From DATATB01 sp036268995 (GTDB lineage Bacteria; Planctomycetota; Planctomycetia; Pirellulales; PNKZ01), in NCBI GenBank assembly GCA_036268995.1, contig DATATB010000058.1, forward strand, positions 1-64,000: a stretch of DNA of 64,000 bases. Reading direction: 5' to 3'. Below the pieces are notes generated by a model. The model was not told the origin of the DNA. It ran no database searches and worked only from the letters and a program-made list of their open reading frames with translations. A program made the translations under genes and the position numbers. How positions within the stretch are numbered: the stretch's first letter is position 1; the number at the start of each line of letters is the position of its first letter. Shown here piece after piece: positions 48,881-56,714 of the stretch.

Positions 48881-50291
48881 TCGGATGGCCCATGAGCCGC
48901 TCGGCGGCTTGCTGGCCGCTGTGGATGCAGTGCGGCACGCCGACGCCTTGTAGTGCGCAGCCGGCCAGTTCGACGTTGCCGAGGGCGGCGGCTTGCTGCT
49001 TGATCTCGGCCACGAGCTCGAGATGGCCGAGGTGATATTGGGGCATGGCGCGTGGCCAGCGCGTGACGCGAAAGAGTTGCGGCTCGCCGCGGGCGCCTAG
49101 CAGGCTGCCCAATTCGCGGCAGACGATTGCGTGGAGCTGCCGGTCGTCCAGGTCCAACTGCTCGGGCCGTCGGGCTCCGCCTAAAAATACCCGCAAGAGC
49201 GCGTGGCCCGACGGGGCGCGGCCGGGAAACTTTTGGCTCGTAAAGCTGACGGCCAGAATGTCGCGCTGCTCAATGTCGGGTACGACGAAGCCGAACGCAT
49301 CGAGCGGATGCTCGATTTGCTCCCGAGCGTAGCCGAGGGTGGCCACGATGCTGCCGGCAAAGGGGATCTTGCCGAGCGATTCGCTCAGCTGCGGAGCGGC
49401 ATCGGCCAGCAGCCGGGCCGACACATGGCCGGGCGTGGCCAGAATCAGGCCGTCGAACGCGGGCTGGTGCCCGGCGGCCGTTTCGAGCTGCCACCGGCCG
49501 TCGCCGAGCTTTTCCAAGCGACTGACGGACGTGGATAACCGCAGCCAGTCGGTCGGCAAGCGTGCGGCCAAGGCTTGAACGAGCGCACCCATGCCCTCGC
49601 GCGGCGCGGCAAACAGCCCGTAGCGAGCACCGCTGCCAGAGGGTTGTGGCATATTGCCGCGGTCGCGGAGCACGGCCCGGCTGAGGCTGCCGTGCCGGCG
49701 CTCCATTTCCAGAAACCGCGGCAGCGTGGCGGCCAGGCTCAAACGTTCGGCGTCGCCCGTGTAGATGCCGCCGACCAGCGGCTGCACGAGTCGCTCGAAG
49801 GCTTCGCGCCCCAGTCGCCGCCGGGCAAAAGCCGCCACGCTCTCGTCGCCACCGGGCCCCGGCGGTATCCAGCGTTCGGCCAGCAACCGCAGCTTGCCTC
49901 GCAGGCTGAGCAGCGGTGAAACGAGAATGCCGAGCATCGGCCCCGGCGCCATGAGCATGAAACCCTCGGGCACGGGGCAGAGCTTGCCGCGATGGAGCAC
50001 CAGGGCGCGGCGCCGGGCTTCGTCCGTGGGCAGCAGGTCGTCGGTCAGTCCGATGCGGCGACACAGGTCGACGGCCCAAGGCACGTTGGTGATGAAGCAG
50101 TCGGCGCTGGCTTCGAGCAGGTAGCCGTCTTCGCGCGACGTTTGCAGCACGCCGCCCGGCTGCGGCGCGGCCTCGAAGATCACCACCTCGGGCCGCGGCT
50201 CGATCTCGCTCAAGCGATGCGCGGCGGCCAGGCCTGCAATGCCGCCGCCGACGACGGCCACGCGCCGCGCTGGGTCGGCGGCCGCGTTCAT
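48870..50291 (-). CDS. hemG: Protoporphyrinogen/coproporphyrinogen oxidase (FAD, HemG/HemY type)
   Basis: A 473-residue flavoprotein of heme synthesis. N-terminal FAD loop VAVVGGGIAGLAAAHRL (about 11-27), ASADCFITNVPWAVDLCRRI, LGREAFERLVQPLVGGIYTG (typical of PPO), and the C-terminal FAD contact AGCALQGVGVPHCIHSGQQA. ATG 50291 overlaps the stop of the upstream HemD-HemE gene (ATGA). The last residues (GHPTSP then TAG) come from a dispersed element. In the duplicated 3' fragment 28 bp further on, the frame would instead end LMADR-stop. Whether it oxidises proto- or coproporphyrinogen cannot be told by eye. Confidence 0.93.
   Translation of the reverse strand: MNAAADPARRVAVVGGGIAGLAAAHRLSEIEPRPEVVIFEAAPQPGGVLQTSREDGYLLEASADCFITNVPWAVDLCRRIGLTDDLLPTDEARRRALVLHRGKLCPVPEGFMLMAPGPMLGILVSPLLSLRGKLRLLAERWIPPGPGGDESVAAFARRRLGREAFERLVQPLVGGIYTGDAERLSLAATLPRFLEMERRHGSLSRAVLRDRGNMPQPSGSGARYGLFAAPREGMGALVQALAARLPTDWLRLSTSVSRLEKLGDGRWQLETAAGHQPAFDGLILATPGHVSARLLADAAPQLSESLGKIPFAGSIVATLGYAREQIEHPLDAFGFVVPDIEQRDILAVSFTSQKFPGRAPSGHALLRVFLGGARRPEQLDLDDRQLHAIVCRELGSLLGARGEPQLFRVTRWPRAMPQYHLGHLELVAEIKQQAAALGNVELAGCALQGVGVPHCIHSGQQAAERLMGHPTSP
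48891..48918. repeat. 28-bp direct repeat, right copy
   Basis: It is identical to 48711-48738 and is the native hemG coding sequence for QQAAERLM on the minus strand. With the left copy it brackets the inserted segment. Confidence 0.92.
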
Positions 50292-52222
50292 GAGGCGCCG
50301 GGCTTGCGGCCCGATCCCAGCTCGTGGACGGCGTCGATCAGGGCGATCACGTTGTCGACCGGGGTGCTCGGCAGGATGCCGTGTCCGAGATTGAAGATAT
50401 GCCCCGGCCGGCCGGCGGCCTGGCCGAGCACGTCGGCGGCGCGGCTGCGAATTTCGGCCGGCGTGGTCAGCAGCACGGTCGGATCGAGGTTGCCCTGCAC
50501 GGCGCGGTCGTAGCCGATCGTCTGCCAGGCCTCGTCCAGACGCACGCGCCAATCGACGCCGATCACGCTGCCGCCGGCTTCGGCCATCAGCGGCAGCAGG
50601 GCCGGGTTGCCGGTGCCGAAATGAATGACCGGCACGCCCGGGGCAATGCCGGCAATCGTCTCGCTGACATACGGCAGTACGTAGCGGCGATAATCGTCAG
50701 GCCCGAGGCAGCCGACCCAGCTATCGAAGATTTGCACGGCCTGCGCGCCGGCTTCGATCTGTGCGGACAGATAGCGCGACACGCTGCGCGCCAGCCGGCC
50801 CATCAGTTCGCCCCAGGCCCCTTCATCGCGGTACATCAGTCCTTTGGTGTGAGCGTAATGTCGGCTGGCTCCGCCTTCGATCACGTAGCTGGCCAGTGTG
50901 AACGGCGCGCCGGCGAAGCCGATCACCGGGATCTCGGGGGGCAGCCCGGCCCGGGTCAAACGCACGGTGTCCATGACGAAGCTGAGCGCACCCATCTCCT
51001 CCAGCTCGCGCACCCGGTCCACGTGCGCCGCCTCGCGGACGGGATTGTGGATCACGGGGCCTTCGCCGGCCGCAAATTCCAGCTCGATGCCCATCGGCTC
51101 GAGCATCGGCAGCAGATCGGAAAAGATAATCGCCGCATCCACGCCCAGCCGCTCGACGGCCGTGAGCATCACCTCGGCGCACAACTGCGGATTCTTGCAG
51201 AGCTCGAGGAACGATTGTTTGGCGCGCACGGCCCGATACTCGGGCATGTAGCGGCCGGCCTGCCGCATCAGCCAGATCGGCACCCGATCGGTCGGCTCGC
51301 GGCGGCAGGCTTTGAGAAAAATGCAATCGGCGCTGGCCCGGGTCGCCGCGGGGGCAATCGCGGCTTGGGCGGGCGATTTGGTCCGGCGCTTGGCCTCCAG
51401 CAGCCGGCCGGCCTGCTCGGCGGCGGCGACGACCAGTTGGCCCATCTTGGCATGTTCCGGTTCCAGATCGACGGCCACGTCGCATTCGCCCAGCATTTCG
51501 CTGGTGGTCGGGCCGATGGATGCGACCACGGCGCGCGACAGCCCGCGATGCAGTTGGCCACTGAGCCCGAGGCGTTCGGCCAGGCGGAACAAGTTGACGG
51601 CCTGGTGAGCCGAGGTGAATAGCACGACGTCCGCCTGGCCGTCGGCCAGCGCGCGGAGGTTGGCTTCGAGCGGGGCGAGATCCTCGGGAAAGTCGTAGCT
51701 GTAAATCTTGATCGGCAGGACGGTCGCACCGCGGGCTTCGAGCCCCGCGACGAGGCTGGCGTTGGGCTTGCCGTATTCCTGCACCGCGACGACGTGATTG
51801 GCCACGGGCACCTGGGCGTCGACCGTCTTGAGCAGTTCGCGCCAGGTGTTGGGTTCCGGCACGCGAAAGCTGGGTTGAATGTCCAGCTCTTTGAGGGCTG
51901 CCACGGGCTTGGGGCCGCGAGCAATCGTGATCGTATCGGCCAGGGCGGTGAGAAAACGCTGGCGATCGACGTGCCGCTCGATCTGGGTCACAAGCTGTCG
52001 GGTGCCGACGCCGGTCATCAGAATCACGACGTCGATCTGGCCGCTCATCAGCCGATTGGCGAAATCGACCGCCGCCGGATTCTCCGCGGCCGCCACTTCG
52101 CGCATCGAAGGGCTGACGGCGGGAGTGCCGCCCAGGCGCTCGATGAGCCGCTCCATTTCGGCGGCGCGCCGGCTCTCGAATGCCAGGACGCGCAGCCCAG
52201 CCAGGCTTGAAGCGGAAGTCAT
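50288..52222 (-). CDS. hemE: Fused uroporphyrinogen-III synthase (HemD) - uroporphyrinogen decarboxylase (HemE)
   Basis: A 644-residue two-enzyme protein. Residues about 8-275 are HemD-like: LRVLAFESRRAAEMERLIER, VVILMTGVGTRQLV, TVLPIKIYSYDFPEDL, VVLFTSAHQAVNLFRLA and ASIGPTTSEML. A linker (about 276-297) leads to full-length HemE: PTDRVPIWLMRQAGRYMPEY (about 310-329), catalytic Asp in AAIIFSDLLPMLEPMG, GFAGAPFTLASYVIEGG and IFDSWVGCLGPDDY. The two domains catalyse consecutive steps, closing hydroxymethylbilane to uroporphyrinogen III and decarboxylating it. The start could also be ATG 52234. hemG follows with a 4-base overlap. Confidence 0.95.
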   Translation of the reverse strand: MTSASSLAGLRVLAFESRRAAEMERLIERLGGTPAVSPSMREVAAAENPAAVDFANRLMSGQIDVVILMTGVGTRQLVTQIERHVDRQRFLTALADTITIARGPKPVAALKELDIQPSFRVPEPNTWRELLKTVDAQVPVANHVVAVQEYGKPNASLVAGLEARGATVLPIKIYSYDFPEDLAPLEANLRALADGQADVVLFTSAHQAVNLFRLAERLGLSGQLHRGLSRAVVASIGPTTSEMLGECDVAVDLEPEHAKMGQLVVAAAEQAGRLLEAKRRTKSPAQAAIAPAATRASADCIFLKACRREPTDRVPIWLMRQAGRYMPEYRAVRAKQSFLELCKNPQLCAEVMLTAVERLGVDAAIIFSDLLPMLEPMGIELEFAAGEGPVIHNPVREAAHVDRVRELEEMGALSFVMDTVRLTRAGLPPEIPVIGFAGAPFTLASYVIEGGASRHYAHTKGLMYRDEGAWGELMGRLARSVSRYLSAQIEAGAQAVQIFDSWVGCLGPDDYRRYVLPYVSETIAGIAPGVPVIHFGTGNPALLPLMAEAGGSVIGVDWRVRLDEAWQTIGYDRAVQGNLDPTVLLTTPAEIRSRAADVLGQAAGRPGHIFNLGHGILPSTPVDNVIALIDAVHELGSGRKPGAS

Positions 52223-52391
52223 TACGATGGTCATCCTGTCGTGAGAGCGGCGCCAGAGGCAATGCATCCCATGCTAATCGAGATGCCGCAAACGCGGAAG
52301 GCACGGCGCGCGGCCGATGGATCGGTACGGCATGCGGTGTTAGGATGGCATTGATCTGACGAAAAGTCCCAACACTGGCAATCGATAACCC

Positions 52392-53564
52392 ATGTCCACG
52401 ACCAGCGATCCGGTTTTTGATGAAGTTTTGACGGCCTGCGAAGGCGAAGGCTTGGAGCCGGCCTTGGAAGGGCTGGCGACCCGGCTGCGCAGCGAAGGCC
52501 GGAGCCACGAGCTGTTCGACGTGCGCTTGATGCAGGCTAGGCGCCGGGCGGGTTTGCCGGTGGTCAACGCCCAATCGTTGGACGAGTTGAGCGAGCCGCT
52601 GCGGGTGCAGATGGAAGACGCCTACCTGGCCGCCTGTCGCGAGGTGGGGCAGGTGTTGCTCGATCAGCAGCGGATTCGCGAAGCCTGGATGTATCTGCGG
52701 CCGGTGGGCGAGCGCGCGCAGATGGCCGAGGCGCTGGCCCGCGTGCCGGCCGAGGACCATTACGAAGAGATCATCGAAATCGCCTTGCACGAAGGGGTCG
52801 ATCTCGAGTTGGGTTTCCAGTTGGTGCTCAAACATTACGGGACCTGCAACGCGATCACGCTGTTCGAGTCCGAGATTTCGGGCCGGCCGCGGGCGCAGCG
52901 GCAACCGATCGCGGCGCTGCTGGTTCGGCATCTGTATGAAGAGCTGCTGGCCAACGTGCGCGCGGATATCGAGCGGCAACAGGGGGGCAAGGCGCCGGCC
53001 GGCACGCTCGCCGAGCTGGTGGCCAATCGCGAGTGGCTGTTCGCCGAGGACAATTATCACGTCGATACGACGCACTTGAACGCCGTGGTGCGGTTTGCGC
53101 ACCTGCTCACCGACCCGGAAGTCGTGCGCCTGGCCTTGGGCCTCACCGAGTACGGGCGGAGGCTGAGTCCCAGCTATCAATTTCCGGGCGAGGAGCCGTT
53201 CGGGGATATGTATCCGGCTTCGGCGCTGTGGTTCTCGGCGCTGCTGGGCGAGCGGACCGACGAAGCGCTCGAGTTCTTCCGCGCCAAGGCGCTGGAATAT
53301 CCGGTAGCCGAGGCAGGGTCCGCGCCGGCCGAAGTGTTTATCAGCCTGCTGGCCCGAACCGGCCGCACGGCCGAGGCCATGGATGCGTATGCCGAGCTGC
53401 TGCCGCCGGGCACGCGCACCAGCGGCTTTGCACCGTCGCTGGTCGAGCTTGCCGCGCAGGGTGGCTTGTACGAGCGGCTGTCAGACATCTCGCGCCAGCG
53501 CGGCGACCTGATCGGCTTTGTGGCGGGGCTGGTGGAAGCGAGGGAAGTGAAAAGTGGAAAGTGA
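52392..53564 (+). CDS. Helical protein of unknown function
   Basis: A 390-residue, acidic, largely helical protein without signal peptide (FDEVLTACEGEGLEPALEGL, REVGQVLLDQQRIREAWMYL, RLALGLTEYGRRLSPSYQF, ALEFFRAKALEYP). The helix-turn-helix spacing suggests TPR-like repeats, and HYEEIIEIALHEGVDLELGF is a possible conserved block. No enzyme motif is seen. The C-terminal EVKSGK and TGA stop are encoded by the dispersed repeat at 53546-53633. It is divergent from the heme genes. Confidence 0.7.
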   Translation: MSTTSDPVFDEVLTACEGEGLEPALEGLATRLRSEGRSHELFDVRLMQARRRAGLPVVNAQSLDELSEPLRVQMEDAYLAACREVGQVLLDQQRIREAWMYLRPVGERAQMAEALARVPAEDHYEEIIEIALHEGVDLELGFQLVLKHYGTCNAITLFESEISGRPRAQRQPIAALLVRHLYEELLANVRADIERQQGGKAPAGTLAELVANREWLFAEDNYHVDTTHLNAVVRFAHLLTDPEVVRLALGLTEYGRRLSPSYQFPGEEPFGDMYPASALWFSALLGERTDEALEFFRAKALEYPVAEAGSAPAEVFISLLARTGRTAEAMDAYAELLPPGTRTSGFAPSLVELAAQGGLYERLSDISRQRGDLIGFVAGLVEAREVKSGK

Positions 53565-53633
53565 AAAGTGAAAAACGGAAGGCATGCATTGCCCATCCCC
53601 CACTTTTCACTGTTCACTTTTCACTTTCCACTA
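53546..53633. repeat. GTGAAAAGTG-type inverted repeat (copy 2)
   Basis: The left arm (AAGTGAAAAGTGGAAAGTGA and on) and right arm (CCCACTTTTCACTGTTCACT and on) are complementary. The stop of the preceding gene (53562-53564) lies in the left arm. Same family as 28091-28200. Confidence 0.88.
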
Positions 53634-53674
53634 AACAAAAAAAATCTGCCCGGAGCTTTCGCTCCGGGCAGATT
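53634..53674 (-). terminator. Strong intrinsic terminator of the Cys-rich gene
   Basis: On the minus strand, AAATCTGCCCGGAGC pairs perfectly with GCTCCGGGCAGATTT over a GAAA loop (53642-53674), followed by TTTTTTGTTT. The 15-bp stem plus U-run is a textbook Rho-independent terminator, about 30 bp after the stop of the gene at 53705. Confidence 0.93.
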
Positions 53675-53704
53675 TCGCAGACTCAAACAGTCGACCGCAG
53701 GAAG

Positions 53705-54388
53705 TTATTGACGGACCAGGCTACGGCTGGCGTTGACCAGGTTCCGCTTGCCCTGGATCGAGGCCGAAGGATCAGCCATCGGGGCCGGAGGAACCGGGGC
53801 CGGGCTGCCACTCGGGGCGGCAGCGGCCGGGGCCGGAGCACCGCCACCGCAGCTCGAGCAACCACCACAGCAGCTGGTCTGTTCGCAGCAGCTGTTGCAG
53901 CAGTTGTTGTTGCGGTGGTGGAACAGTTTATGCAAGAAGCACTGACGGCGGGGCTGGCAGCAAGGATCGCAGCACGACTGCTCGCAGCAGCTCGGCTGAG
54001 CGCAGCACGTGGGCTGAGCGCAGCAGGTGGACGGCTGAGCGCAGCAGGTCGGTTCGCAGCCGCAGCCGCTGTTGCAGCAGCTGTTGCTGGCGAACATGCC
54101 CCGCATGTGGTGCAGCAGGCCATGCCGCTTCTGGCAGCAACCGTTATCGCAGCAGGGCTGCTCGCAGCACGTCGGCTGCTGGCAGCAAGTCGGCTGAGCG
54201 CAGCAGGTGGGCTGAGCGCAGCACGAGTTCTGCTGGCAGCACGAAGCTTGCTCGCAGCAGGTGGGTTCGCAGCCGCAGCAACCGCTGCCGCCCGTGCCCA
54301 GCATCCGGTTCAGGAGAGTGGCGCCGAAGCTTTGGCTACAGAGGCCGACGCTTACGACGAGCGCTCCAAGAAGCATGTTCCATTTCAT
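53705..54388 (-). CDS. Exported cysteine-pair-rich protein
   Basis: A 227-residue protein. Met 54388 is 9 bases after AAAAGGAGA and opens a signal peptide (MLLGALVVSVGLCSQSFG). The mature sequence carries about 19 CC pairs in units such as CCAQPT, CCEQPS and CCQQ, arranged in three blocks separated by HGLLHHMRGMFASN and CFLHKLFHHRNNN. A Pro/Ala-rich segment then precedes a short final domain (IQGKRNLVNASRSLVRQ). Exported Cys-rich proteins of this kind could be disulfide-linked wall or matrix components or metal binders; no family is certain. It has a strong own terminator. Confidence 0.85.
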   Translation of the reverse strand: MKWNMLLGALVVSVGLCSQSFGATLLNRMLGTGGSGCCGCEPTCCEQASCCQQNSCCAQPTCCAQPTCCQQPTCCEQPCCDNGCCQKRHGLLHHMRGMFASNSCCNSGCGCEPTCCAQPSTCCAQPTCCAQPSCCEQSCCDPCCQPRRQCFLHKLFHHRNNNCCNSCCEQTSCCGGCSSCGGGAPAPAAAAPSGSPAPVPPAPMADPSASIQGKRNLVNASRSLVRQ

Positions 54389-55043
54389 TGAGCAACGTCT
54401 CCTTTTCAGGGAACCGGGGGCAGGGCGTACGGAGGAGGTCGAGCAAATGAGGGCGACGAACTTTCGCTTCCTGCGGCGGTCGGCCGCATACGGTCTGCGC
54501 GCTTCGTCGCTTCTCGGTCGACCCGCTCTCCGGACGTGGGTCATCACCCACAGTTCACTAAGTTTTTAGCGCCGGGACCGTCGAGCCATTCCATGGCCCG
54601 AAAAGCCGAATCGGTTTCCCCAGCGCCCCGTCACGTGTCTTTTGGGCACGTATTCCTCGGTGAGGGACACCTACCGTATCGGCTGGCTTATCAAGCCTCC
54701 TTGAACGGCCCCAACTAATTTTCAGCAAATGGCTTAGGTCGACTGCTAGGCAAAGCTTGACGTTCGCGTAAGGCAGTAAAACTTTGCCGGTTGTAAGGAT
54801 CCCTGGCCGCCAGCCAACCCATGCTGCTGCCGTGTCGGACGAGCCGCCGAAACCGACCCGGTGCGGATGCCAGCGGTGCAGGGAAGTCCAGGTCCGCACT
54901 GGCACTGGGTCGTAGAACAGTCCAAGAGATTAAGAGGGCGTCGCGGCGCTGGCTTCGATTCAGCTAGTAGCTGAAAGCCGGATTTGTTCTAATCCGCAAT
55001 TCGCGCGGCGTTTGAGCGAAATCGCGAGTGCGGAGGACCATGG
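54389..55043. other. 655-bp region, possibly with a structured leader for the Cys-rich gene
   Basis: No protein gene is credible. On the minus strand, between about 54805 and 54640, phrases GGCAAAG, CCTAAGCC and GGTAGGTGTCCCTCACCGA stand in the order, but not the spacing, of conserved parts of the cyclic-di-GMP-I riboswitch. A CACGTGTC...GGCACGTA hairpin follows. It may be a long structured 5' UTR, or chance. Promoters of both flanking divergent genes should lie here. Confidence 0.3.
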
Positions 55044-56693
55044 ATGGCCTCGGAAAATGAAGCAGGACGCTTCAACAGGATCGATGCCGGCGAGGGGGCT
55101 CACCCCAAGGCCAGCCGGCAAGGCATCGACTCCGGAGTAGTGGCCAAGCCGCACTTTAAATATGTTGCCCAGGAGGCCTCTGCCTTCGCGGGCATGGCGG
55201 CTCCGCCGCATCAAGCCGGCGCGGGCGTGGCAGCGGGCGCTGACCCGGTCAAACCGGCGCTGCCGGTAACGTGCGTTGATTTGGACGGCGCGCTGCTCGC
55301 CACCGACGTTTGCGCCGAATCGTTGCTGCTGGCCGCTCGCAGCCGGCCCTTGCTGCTCATTCAATTCGTGTATTGGGTGCTCGTCGAGGGGCGGGCGGCA
55401 GCCAAGCGAAAACTGGCTGCCGCATTGTCCGTCGAACCCGGCCCGCTTCCGGTTCGAGAGGAGGTTCTCCATTTCCTGGGGCAACAAAAAGCCCGGGGCC
55501 AGGCGCTCGTGCTCCTCGCTGGCAGCAATCTGCTGGTGGCGCGCGCCGTTGCGGCCAAGGCCGGCATTTTTGACGACGTGCTAGCCGACGAAGTCGCGGA
55601 AAACTTCGAGGGGGCATGCACGCTGGCCTCCATCCGGCGTTATTGCGAGGCTCGGAATTTCGACCGCTTTGCATATGTAGGCGCGTCGGGCGCCAACACC
55701 GACGTCTGGCACGCGGCCGAGCAGGCCTATCTGGTCGCCCCGTCGCGGCGTTTGCTGAGGAAAGTGCAAAGCACCCATCCGGCGGCCGCCGTGCTCGTCC
55801 CGGGCGGCAGAAGCATGGCCGCGCGGCTGCGCGTGCTGCGGCCAAAGCAATGGGTAAAGAACTTGTTGCTGTTCGTGCCCCTGTTGCTGGCCCACCGGGT
55901 GGGCGATTTCGGCGGGCTGTGGAAATGCTGTTTGTCTTTCATCGCTTTTTCGGCGATCGCGTCGGCAATTTACGTTGTCAACGACCTGGCCGACCTGGCC
56001 GCCGACCGTCTGCACCCGCACAAACGCCGCCGGCCGTTTGCCGCCGGTACGCTGCCGCTGCGCGAGGGGCCCTGGCTCGCCGGTTTGTTGTTAACGGCCG
56101 GTTTGGGCATTTCGCTCGCGGCACTGCCGGCCGGGCTCACGGCGTTGCTGGTGCTGTACCTGGTCCTCACGATGCTGTATTCGTTCTGGCTTAAACGCAT
56201 GGTCGTCGTCGACGTGATTTTCCTGGCGGCGTTCTACACCCTGCGCGTGATTGCCGGCGGCGTGGCCACGGGTGTGCCCGTTTCCGAGTGGCTGCTCGTG
56301 TTTTCGATGTTTCTGTTCCTGTCGTTGGCGTTCGCCAAGCGATACGTCGAACTGGCCCGCGCTTGCGACTCCGGCGCGATGGACCTGAATCGGCGCAGTT
56401 ACCTGCCGTCGGATTTGGGTTTGATCGAAAGCCTGGGGCCCAACAGCGGATACCTGGCCGTGCTCGTCTTGGCGTTGTACGTCAACAGCGACCATACGCG
56501 GCAGCTCTATCCGCGGGTGTCGCTGCTGTGGCTGCTTTGCCCCCTGCTGCTGTACTGGATTACCCGGACCTGGTTCTTGGCCCAGCGGCGGGCACTCTCC
56601 GAGGATCCAGTGACGTATGCCGTTCACGACACCGTAAGCTGGGCGACCGCCGCTGCAGCAATGGTCATCGTGCTGGCAGCGGCTGCCGCATAG
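55044..56693 (+). CDS. HAD-domain and UbiA prenyltransferase fusion
   Basis: A 549-residue membrane protein. After a disordered N-terminus (1-75), a HAD-type domain begins at VTCVDLDGALLATDV (about 75-89, DxDG) and runs to about 240 (LLAGSNLLVARAVAAKAGIF as the motif II region, VGASGANTDV as motif IV). From 260 the UbiA part starts (MAARLRVLRPKQWVKNLLLF) with the prenyl-diphosphate motif NDLADLAADRLHPHKRRRPF (about 312) and eight or nine membrane helices. Closest in layout to decaprenyl-phosphate phosphoribosyltransferases, with HAD (phosphatase) and transferase in one chain. The acceptor is unproven. Confidence 0.87.
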   Translation: MASENEAGRFNRIDAGEGAHPKASRQGIDSGVVAKPHFKYVAQEASAFAGMAAPPHQAGAGVAAGADPVKPALPVTCVDLDGALLATDVCAESLLLAARSRPLLLIQFVYWVLVEGRAAAKRKLAAALSVEPGPLPVREEVLHFLGQQKARGQALVLLAGSNLLVARAVAAKAGIFDDVLADEVAENFEGACTLASIRRYCEARNFDRFAYVGASGANTDVWHAAEQAYLVAPSRRLLRKVQSTHPAAAVLVPGGRSMAARLRVLRPKQWVKNLLLFVPLLLAHRVGDFGGLWKCCLSFIAFSAIASAIYVVNDLADLAADRLHPHKRRRPFAAGTLPLREGPWLAGLLLTAGLGISLAALPAGLTALLVLYLVLTMLYSFWLKRMVVVDVIFLAAFYTLRVIAGGVATGVPVSEWLLVFSMFLFLSLAFAKRYVELARACDSGAMDLNRRSYLPSDLGLIESLGPNSGYLAVLVLALYVNSDHTRQLYPRVSLLWLLCPLLLYWITRTWFLAQRRALSEDPVTYAVHDTVSWATAAAAMVIVLAAAAA

Positions 56694-56714
56694 CTGCGCG
56701 CTTTTGGCCGATAC

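Noticed and set aside
48870..50552. 560-residue reading of hemG with an N-terminal extension
   Set aside because: The extra residues are Arg-rich and out of frame within hemE. ATG 50291 gives the canonical FAD N-terminus.
54389..55043. SRP RNA, RNase P RNA, tmRNA or tRNA in the 655-bp gap
   Set aside because: No conserved loops of these RNAs could be found by eye on either strand.
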